Shown: positions 35,879 to 41,753 of the stretch, in pieces
Numbering within the stretch: the first letter of the stretch is position 1
Layout of the letters: every line of letters begins with the position of its first letter
Program-made: the position numbers and the translations under genes
The notes under the pieces: model-generated
Databases searched by the model: none
Seen by the model: the letters and a program-made list of their open reading frames with translations, nothing else
Told to the model about the DNA's origin: nothing
Assembly: GCA_030752795.1 (NCBI GenBank)
Contig: JASMDM010000076.1
Coordinates: 1 to 41,753, forward strand
Reading direction: 5' to 3'
Length of the DNA stretch: 41,753 nt
From: SAR202 cluster bacterium
GTDB taxonomy: Bacteria > Chloroflexota > Dehalococcoidia > Lucifugimonadales > UBA1123

Positions 35879-37168
35879 CTATCGCAGTCGGCGCAAAGTT
35901 GGGTGAGCGGCCCAGAATATCAGTGTGGCCACGGTCAGCAGGACGCCGCTGATCAAGAGAGCGTCCGGAGTGCTGCCCGTTACCTCGGCGAGAGCGCCGA
36001 ACGGCATCGCGCTCAGAGGCATCGCCCCGAACGTCATCATACCGATGGCCATCATCCGGCCTCGCATCTCCGGAGGGGCCAGGACCTGCATCATGGTCAT
36101 GTTCAACGACATGAACACGGAGTTTACGAGGCCCAGCACCAGCAGGAATGGAACTGCGGCCAAATAATTGGTCACCTGCGAGAAGGCGGCAAGCGATAGG
36201 CCCCACATCAGACACGTCACCAGCAACACCAGTCCGCGGTGCGTCATATTCGAGACGGCCGCGAGACCGAGCGTTCCCACCAGGGCCCCAGCGCCCATTA
36301 TCGTCATCAAAATGCCCAAGCCGTCGGATTGAACGTCCAACGCTTCACGCGCCCATGCCGGCATCAACGCCCAGTAGGACGACCCGAACAGAATCGACAG
36401 CAGCATCAATACCAGCACGCCCTGCATTGCACGGTCCGATATCGCGAAGACGAACCCGGCTTTGATGTCGGTGGCTACGCCTCCTGTGGGAGCAGCGGCA
36501 GGGGTGGCGCCGGCGTTTACCATCGCCATCGAGGCGGCCGCGAACAGGTATGTTCCCGACACCAGAAACAACACACCGTGGGTTCCAATGAACACGATCA
36601 AAAACCCCGCGAGCGCCGGGCCGATGATACGTGTCATGTTCATCCCGGAATTGGAGAGCGAGATGGCGTTCATCAGGCTGCACTCAGGCACGATTTCTGA
36701 GAGGATTGCCTGTCGACTTGGCATCGCCAAAGCCATCATCGACCCGTTGGCGAAGCCGATCGCCAACACGTGCCAAAACGCGACGACTCCCGTGAAATCG
36801 AGTAACGCAAGCACGGCAGTCATCGCCGCGTTGCCCGATTGGCCGATCACGATGAGCCGCTTCTTCGATATGCGATCCGCCAGCGCGCCGCCGATCAACG
36901 AAACGAAGGTCGAAGGCGCCGCGAAAGACATCATCACGAACGCGAGAGCCAGAGGGGAATCGTCGGCGATCCGAAGCACTAGCCATCCGCGGGTGATCAT
37001 CTGCATCATCATCGCGGTGAACGAAACGAATGAGCCGGCCCACATCCAACGAAAGTCGCGATACCGAAACGACTCGAACATGGCTATGCGGCCCAGCGAC
37101 AACCGAGACTGTCTAGGCGAAGGCGAAGGCGGAGCAGCGGTCGGAGGCGTCGGGGCGGGTTGTGCCAA
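35879..37168 (-). CDS. MFS transporter (exporter type)
   Basis: 429 residues with a Pro-rich cytosolic N-terminus of about 30 residues and then 12 predicted membrane helices. FRYRDFRWMWAGSFVSFTAM is the standard first helix of the EntS/MFS_3-type exporters, GGALADRISKKRLIVIGQ is motif A between helices 2 and 3, and APPEMRGRMMAIGMM is the equivalent in the second half. These carriers use the proton gradient to expel drugs, siderophores or metabolites; the substrate is unknown. The start is a TTG at 37168 with GGAG 5 bases ahead. It stands alone, divergent from the carboxyltransferase gene. Confidence 0.92.
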   Translation of the reverse strand: MAQPAPTPPTAAPPSPSPRQSRLSLGRIAMFESFRYRDFRWMWAGSFVSFTAMMMQMITRGWLVLRIADDSPLALAFVMMSFAAPSTFVSLIGGALADRISKKRLIVIGQSGNAAMTAVLALLDFTGVVAFWHVLAIGFANGSMMALAMPSRQAILSEIVPECSLMNAISLSNSGMNMTRIIGPALAGFLIVFIGTHGVLFLVSGTYLFAAASMAMVNAGATPAAAPTGGVATDIKAGFVFAISDRAMQGVLVLMLLSILFGSSYWALMPAWAREALDVQSDGLGILMTIMGAGALVGTLGLAAVSNMTHRGLVLLVTCLMWGLSLAAFSQVTNYLAAVPFLLVLGLVNSVFMSLNMTMMQVLAPPEMRGRMMAIGMMTFGAMPLSAMPFGALAEVTGSTPDALLISGVLLTVATLIFWAAHPTLRRLR

Positions 37169-37493
37169 TACTGCTCCACCTATAGGTAGTATTACAGAAC
37201 GAAATTTCAGGAACAGTACAAAAGCCTACACCCGCCTCGAGTGGCGGTCAAGGTTATCGGGGGTAGACGGACGGCGAAAAGGCGCCCGGATGATGGCCGC
37301 TGGATGCCGCGCGCGACGGCTCTCTCTTCGTTGATGATATGATCTCTCTCGCCCCTCGTCGGGGCCAACGTAGCGCCGTTCGGATGGGGTCGCGGTGTGT
37401 GTCCACGCTACAACCGATTCGACCGCCCACGGCAGCATTCAGCAGCGCTATACACCACGACCGAGATCGCCGTAAATACCAAAGGAGTTTGAG
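37169..37493. other. 325-bp divergent intergenic region
   Basis: No gene is seen. It contains a perfect palindrome ACCTATAGGT at 37178-37187, just upstream of the MFS start and so a possible operator for the exporter. The ribosome binding site AAAGGAG of the carboxyltransferase is at its right end. I find no promoter with both boxes in either direction. Confidence 0.4.
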
Positions 37494-39095
37494 ATGCCCG
37501 TAAACCCTACACGTGAAACCTGGAAGCCCGGAATGCCCTGGGAACGGGCCGTCGAAGACATCGACTACATCCACAGCTTGGCCAAAGAGATGGGGGGGCC
37601 CGAACGCATCGAGCGTCAGCACTCCGGAGGGCGTTACACGGTTCGCGAACGGATCGAGATGATATCCGACCCGGGCAGTTTCATCGAAGCCGGTCCGCTG
37701 GTCGGCGCGGTTGAGTACGACGAGGACGGCAACCTGAGCGGGTTCACGCCTGGCGCATACGTTATGGGACTGACCGAAATCGACGGCCGACCGGTCGCGA
37801 TCGGCGGTGACGACTTCACGATTTCGGGCGGCAGCCCTCACAACGTCCACAAGAGTTCGCGGCAGTTCACGCAACCGCTCGCGTTGCAATACGGCATTCC
37901 GTATGTCCAACTCGTCGAAGGCGTCGGCCATAGCTCCAAGTCCGACGAAGCCGCAGGACACATGGGATTGCCATCCGGCGAACAGTGGTGGCAAGGCGTA
38001 GAGCTCATGCGCCGGGTCCCTGTCGCGGCGGGAGTGATGGGTTCGGTTGCCGGAGCGCCCGCCGCCTACGCTCTCATGTCCCATTTCACCGTCATGGTCA
38101 AAGGTCAATCGCAGATATTCCCGTCCGGACCGCCGGTCGTGCGGCGGGCCATCGGCGAGACGCTCGACAAGGAACAACTCGGCGGGCATCAGATGCACGT
38201 CCACGACAGCGGTCAGGTCGACAACGAGGCAGAATCCGAGGAAGAAGCTTTCGAGCAGATCAAGAAGTTCTTGTCGTACTTGCCCAACACAACCAATGAT
38301 GTAGCCCCTCGCGTCGAGACCGGCGACCCGCCCGATCGCCGGCCCGAGGAACTGCTGAACATAATTCCACCAAACCGGCGCCGAAGCTACGACCCGCGCA
38401 AGCTGATCCGTCTCGTCGTCGACAACGGTGAATTCTTCGAGATGCGTCAGCACTGGGCCGGCGCGTTAATCACCGGGTTCGCCCGACTCGACGGCTACAG
38501 CGTCGGCATTATCGGCAGCGACCCCGTGAAGTTGGCAGGGGCGATGGACGGCGACGGCGCTGACAAGTACGCTCATTTTGTCGATCTCTGCGACGCGTTC
38601 AACCTTCCGGTGGTCATCTTCCTCGACATGCCGGGTTTCATGTTGGGCTCACACGCCGAGCGCAAAGCGACGATGCGCCGGGGCATCCGAGCGATGATCG
38701 CGGCGGCCGAAGCGCAAGTCCCGACGGTCGAGTTCAACGTCCGCAAAGCCTACGGCGTCGCTGCCGACGCGGTCCACAGCATCAGCCGCCCGAACGGGCT
38801 CAACCTTCGGTTCGGCTGGCCTGCGGGCGAATGGGGCGGCATCCCGATCGAAGGCGGAGTCGCGGCGGCATACCGACGCGAGATCGAAAACGCACCGGAT
38901 CCCGAAGCGCACCGTGAAATGATCGAGAACCGATTGCTCAAGCTCCGATCGCCCTTCCGGGCGGCGCACAAGGGCGATGTCATCGACCTCATCGACCCGC
39001 GCGACACACGGCGTCTGGCTTGCAAGTTCGTGAAGCTGGCACAACCGGCGCTCGCTAAGCTCGCGCAGCGACCGAAACGAGCCGTTCGCCCATAG
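37494..39095 (+). CDS. acyl-CoA carboxylase, carboxyltransferase subunit
   Basis: 533 residues, full length for the beta subunit of propionyl-/acetyl-/methylcrotonyl-CoA carboxylases, which move CO2 from biotin to an acyl-CoA. GGRYTVRERIEMISDPGSFIE near the start and FLDMPGFMLGSHAERKATMRRG in the C-terminal crotonase-like half are clear family blocks. The oxyanion regions differ from common members: SGGSPHNVHKSSRQ replaces the usual first one, and RKAYGVAADAVHS has Val where the RKAYGGA motif has Gly. No biotin carboxylase or biotin carrier gene is nearby, so it must share these with another locus or do something else, such as decarboxylation. AAAGGAG lies 7 bases before the ATG. Confidence 0.9.
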   Translation: MPVNPTRETWKPGMPWERAVEDIDYIHSLAKEMGGPERIERQHSGGRYTVRERIEMISDPGSFIEAGPLVGAVEYDEDGNLSGFTPGAYVMGLTEIDGRPVAIGGDDFTISGGSPHNVHKSSRQFTQPLALQYGIPYVQLVEGVGHSSKSDEAAGHMGLPSGEQWWQGVELMRRVPVAAGVMGSVAGAPAAYALMSHFTVMVKGQSQIFPSGPPVVRRAIGETLDKEQLGGHQMHVHDSGQVDNEAESEEEAFEQIKKFLSYLPNTTNDVAPRVETGDPPDRRPEELLNIIPPNRRRSYDPRKLIRLVVDNGEFFEMRQHWAGALITGFARLDGYSVGIIGSDPVKLAGAMDGDGADKYAHFVDLCDAFNLPVVIFLDMPGFMLGSHAERKATMRRGIRAMIAAAEAQVPTVEFNVRKAYGVAADAVHSISRPNGLNLRFGWPAGEWGGIPIEGGVAAAYRREIENAPDPEAHREMIENRLLKLRSPFRAAHKGDVIDLIDPRDTRRLACKFVKLAQPALAKLAQRPKRAVRP

Positions 39096-39131
39096 CGGTT
39101 AAGGCAGGTTCGAAACCGGCTTGCGTAGCCC

Positions 39132-39160
39132 TTGACTTGGGGCCGACAAGGCGAGATTCT
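39132..39160 (+). promoter_or_regulatory. promoter candidate for the DUF169 gene
   Basis: TTGACT (39132-39137) matches five of six -35 bases. At 17 bases spacing GATTCT (39155-39160) matches only three -10 positions. Leader would be about 85 bases. Confidence 0.35.
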
Positions 39161-39251
39161 ACTAGACGGTTCAAAGTCGTCGGACGCCACCTGGCCGCGC
39201 CCGACCAACCAACACAACCCAACAATGAAAGAAATCACCTGGAGGTACGAA

Positions 39252-39962
39252 GTGAACGACGCCCTACGTGAGAAGGCCGGAGTGATCCAGCAAGCATTGG
39301 GACTGCAGAGACCGCCGATCGCGCTCGCATTTGTCGACAAACCGCCGGAGTCCGTCGAAACAGTGGACGAAGCCGTACCCTCGTCCTGCTCGTTCTGGCG
39401 CATGGCCGAACAAGGGGTCTTCTACGCCACGGAGCAACAGCACCGCAACTGTCCCGTCGGAGTGATGACCATGGGATTCCAAGTGGCGCCTGAAGGAGAG
39501 GAAGAGGCCAAAGCAATCATCGACGCGATGTGTGAACTCGAGTACTTGAGCCCGGAGGAAGTCACGGCGATACCTGGCGTCCCGCCAGGGCACAAAAGCA
39601 TCGTTTACGGCCCGCTCGCTCAGATGCCGGTGGATTCGGACGTCGTCCTGTTCTTCGCGCGACCCGGCCAGGCGATGTTGTTGGCTGAAGCGTCGGATTC
39701 TGTGAGTTGGACCGGAAGCGGCATCTCGGCATTCGGTCGGCCGACATGCGCCGCGATTCCGATGGCTCTGAAATCAGGCGTGCCGAGCGTGAGCATGGGT
39801 TGCATCGGGTTCAGGGTGAACTCGGGGATTTCGGACGACGAGTTGCTCATGGCTGTTCCTGGCGCTCAACTCGAGTCGCTCCTGGGACGGCTGGACACCA
39901 CGGTGAACGCGAACAGTGCGCTCGAGCAGTTCCACACGGAAAGGTCGGCTGCGCTCAACTAA
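39252..39962 (+). CDS. DUF169 domain protein
   Basis: 236 residues matching DUF169 from end to end. Features are the N-terminal helix REKAGVIQQALGLQRPPIALAF, a Cys set in SSCSFWRMA and HRNCPVGVMTMGF, FGRPTCAAIP in the middle and SMGCIGFRVNSGISDDELLM near the end. The conserved cysteines suggest metal, heme or Fe-S binding, but the function of the family is unknown. The GTG at 39252 is chosen because GGAGG lies 6 bases before it; an ATG at 39225 lacks one. It follows the carboxyltransferase by 156 bases, with a possible promoter between them. Confidence 0.92.
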   Translation: MNDALREKAGVIQQALGLQRPPIALAFVDKPPESVETVDEAVPSSCSFWRMAEQGVFYATEQQHRNCPVGVMTMGFQVAPEGEEEAKAIIDAMCELEYLSPEEVTAIPGVPPGHKSIVYGPLAQMPVDSDVVLFFARPGQAMLLAEASDSVSWTGSGISAFGRPTCAAIPMALKSGVPSVSMGCIGFRVNSGISDDELLMAVPGAQLESLLGRLDTTVNANSALEQFHTERSAALN

Positions 39963-39980
39963 ACCGGGTATCGATGAGGT

Positions 39981-40041
39981 GACCGATCGGAAGCCGTGCG
40001 CTGATGCGCGAATTCACGATCGGTCGTCTCCGTAGCGAGAC
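39981..40041. terminator. two tandem hairpins between convergent genes
   Basis: GACCGATCG (39981-39989) and CGATCGGTC (40017-40025) form a perfect 9-bp stem; its loop holds a further 4-bp stem, GCGC-TGAT-GCGC (39998-40009). Directly after it GTCTC-CGTAGC-GAGAC (40026-40041) forms a second hairpin. Lying between the DUF169 and cheX ends, this probably stops transcription from both sides, though there is no T tract. Confidence 0.45.
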
Positions 40042-40093
40042 ACGCCAACGCTCCGCCCACAGGTTTGAGGCAGGACCAATGGCGCGGGACCGC

Positions 40094-40512
40094 TTATCGG
40101 TGATTCGGACTCTCTGCGAGATCTATCCGGATGGTCATCGGCCCGACGACGCTGGTGAAGTCCACCTTTAACTGAGGCCGCCCTAGCGTTGAAATAATGG
40201 TGCCCGCCGCCGAGATAATAATGGGCGGGCTAATGTCGCACGTGTAGCCAGCGTTCGACAGGAGCGTCGCGGCATTGCCAGCGACCATATTGGCCAATTC
40301 GCCCAACGCCGACTGGGCGAGCTCGGAGTCGGGAATCCGTACAACACGGTGCCCACCAATTGACCGCTAAGGCCGATGCCGGCCGTGATGTCCTCGGTTA
40401 GGAACCGGGTGTCCACTGCCGAAGCAGAGGTCAACTCCACGTCCATCCCCAACTCTTTTTCCCATGCCAACTTCGCCGAGGTCAGGAACGGGTTCACGAA
40501 CTCTTGCTTCAT
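40094..40512 (-). CDS. CheX-like chemotaxis phosphatase, frame broken by a one-base deletion
   Basis: The N-terminal part from the ATG at 40512 (GAGAG about 7 bases ahead) reads KQEFVNPFLTSAKLAWEKEL to GTVLYGF; the C-terminal part in another frame reads DSELAQSALGELANMVAGNA to the end. Joined at the GGG run 40331-40333 by one added base they give GFPDSELAQSALGELANM, a normal CheX-type protein of 139 residues; 419 bases is one short of 140 codons. The ExxN motif (E-L-A-N) that dephosphorylates response regulators in the CheX/CheC/FliY group is intact. It lies just downstream of a hybrid histidine kinase whose receiver domain could be its target. A sequencing indel is more likely than decay. 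Confidence 0.85.
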
Positions 40513-40613
40513 TCGACAACTCTCAATCTGCACAATCGCGACGCACCGTCAAGCGCGTCAAATACATCCACTTTGACTGCGGTAACCTTTGTACCCCACC
40601 GATGAAACGACAT
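40509..40613 (-). CDS. possible 34-aa leader peptide overlapping cheX
   Basis: A 34-codon frame starts at the ATG 40613 and ends with a TGA that overlaps the cheX ATG (ATGA). Residues include KVTAVKVDVFDALDGASRL. AAGG touches the start codon, which is too close for a good ribosome binding site. Frames of this length occur by chance, so it is noted only because of the overlap. Confidence 0.2.
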   Translation of the reverse strand: MSFHRWGTKVTAVKVDVFDALDGASRLCRLRVVE

Positions 40614-40775
40614 CCTTGCGCAATGTAGTGGCGGGAAACTGCCATCAATCGAAACGCACTACTCGAAAACGCCACATCGCAACCAGCGTCGGTGATTCCG
40701 GCATCGGTGTCCGCCATCGAATGCCAACTTGCCAGCCGGGACGCGGTCGCAGCCGTTCACCGGCGAGACGGGCCG

Positions 40776-41753
40776 TCAGGCATCGAGCAGTTCACGGACC
40801 TCGTTCGCCAGATCGGCGCGTCTGTACGGTTTCATGACAAATGGCAGCGGGTCACCAGTCGTCCCCCCGCTCAAGAACTGATCGTCAGTATATCCGGAGG
40901 TGAAGAGCACTTTGATATGGGGGTGGCGCAGCGCCAGTTGCTTGGCCAGTTCTTTGCCGCCCATGAGGGGCATGACGACATCGGTCACGACCAATGATAT
41001 CTCACCGCCGTCGTACTCATCGACAATCCGAAGCGCGTCAACGCCATTGCCTGCTTCGAGCAAACGATACCCCTGTTGGTTGAGCGCCATGGTCGCCACG
41101 TCGCGGACCAAGGGTTCGTCCTCAACCACAAGAACTGTCTCTGTCCCCCGCGGGAGGTCGCCAACGGCAAGTCTGACTTCCAGCTGTGACGGGTGCGCAT
41201 CAATTAGCGGCAGGTAGACTTCGAATAGCGATCCCGATCCCGGTTCGGATTGCACTCGGATGAATCCGCCGTTTTGCTCGACGATGCCGTAGCACGTAGA
41301 CAGCCCGAGTCCGGTTCCCTTCCCGACTTCCTTCGTCGTATAGAACGGTTCGAAAATCCTGTCTCTGATGTCGCAGGTCAGCCCACGCCCTCGTCTCGCA
41401 CGGCGAGTCTTGCGTAGGCGCCCGGCTTCAGACCGGGAGTTTTCGGGAGTTGTTCCGAGCCCAGTTCCTCGACCGTTGTTTCGACCGTGATCCTGCCGCC
41501 CGCGAGCGTGGCGTCTCTGGCGTTCACAACCAGGTTGACCAACACCTGTTCAATCTGACCCAGATCGGCAGCGACCGAGATCATATCTGGATGGGGAAGG
41601 TTGATCAACTCGATGTCCTCGCCGATCAGACGTCGAATCATCCTGCCAAGTTCGATGTCAGCATTGCGCCACGGTCTGCTGGGCACATTCTCGGCGCCGG
41701 CGATTCGGCGGGCCCGCGTTGGCGATCTACGCCGAGGTCGGTCACGAGTGGAT
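40776..41753 (-). CDS. hybrid histidine kinase (HATPase plus receiver), 5' part cut, one-base frameshift
   Basis: The right window edge cuts the gene. The visible part begins near the HisKA-HATPase junction (GRMIRRLIGEDIEL, then LGQIEQVLVNLVVNARDATLAGG, the N box, and VRDEGVG, the G1 box). A stop follows at 41378, but the neighbouring frame continues with TCDIRDRIFEPFYTTKEVGK, TGLGLSTCYGIVEQNGG and a receiver domain (VLVVEDEPLVRD; phospho-Asp in LVVTDVVMP; Lys in FVMKPYR). One added base between 41380 and 41381 restores the kinase, so a single base is missing. The receiver ends the protein, as in soluble or membrane hybrid kinases whose sensor part would lie off the edge. Together with the CheX phosphatase downstream it forms a phosphorelay module. 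Confidence 0.88.

Noticed and set aside
36462..37334. 290-codon frame on the plus strand
   Set aside because: Antisense to the MFS gene; hydrophobic stretches are mirrored from the membrane helices.
37254..38453. 399-codon frame on the minus strand
   Set aside because: Antisense to the carboxyltransferase, which has a clear ribosome binding site and full family match; no recognisable domain in the shadow.

Overview
The window is a gene-dense bacterial chromosome segment with moderately high GC, many GTG/TTG starts and frequent 4-8 nt gene overlaps. I see no phage, insertion sequence, CRISPR array or rRNA. The gene mix suggests an aerobic marine Chloroflexota bacterium of the SAR202 / Dehalococcoidia-related type: complex I without nuoEFG, hopanoid genes, an LLM-class (F420-type) flavin enzyme, an enolase-superfamily acid-sugar enzyme, a PAC2 protein and a DUF169 protein. 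This placement is an inference from gene content, not a phylogeny.

Layout. (1) 1-13608, all minus strand: a run starting with a polyprenyl diphosphate synthase, then hpnH, hpnG, squalene-hopene cyclase, a YjbQ protein and a squalene/phytoene synthase. It continues almost without gaps into a 2-hydroxyacid dehydrogenase, an FGGY sugar kinase, a class II aldolase, an unknown 123-aa protein and an NAD-dependent epimerase, then a nucleoside hydrolase. sufB (cut by the left edge) follows under its own promoter. The first part makes C15 precursor, squalene, hopene and adenosyl-/ribosyl-hopane; the second part looks like sugar or sugar-acid metabolism. (2) 14149-24881, plus strand: nuoABCDHIJK, a 64-aa gene of unknown role, then nuoLMN. 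(3) 25072-27887, plus: NAD kinase, Nudix hydrolase, M20 peptidase. (4) 27933-31147, minus: LLM oxidoreductase, enolase-superfamily enzyme, APH-type phosphotransferase. (5) 31300-33571, plus: PAC2 protein, DUF2087 protein, alpha/beta hydrolase. (6) 33661-35147, minus: a small SH3/KOW-like protein and an FtsZ gene, opposite tRNA-Pro(CGG). (7) 35879-41753: MFS exporter (minus), acyl-CoA carboxyltransferase and DUF169 protein (plus), then a CheX-like phosphatase and a hybrid histidine kinase (minus, cut by the right edge).

Three conserved genes (ftsZ, cheX, hybrid kinase) are each split by what looks like one missing base. All three lie in the last 8 kb, so residual sequencing or assembly indels are more likely than three real pseudogenes. 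I annotate them as frameshifted CDS.

The observations I would follow first are the fusion of hopanoid side-chain genes with a sugar kinase/aldolase/dehydrogenase module, the small gene inside the nuo operon, the small gene ahead of ftsZ, and the inverted repeat wrapped around the sufB promoter.
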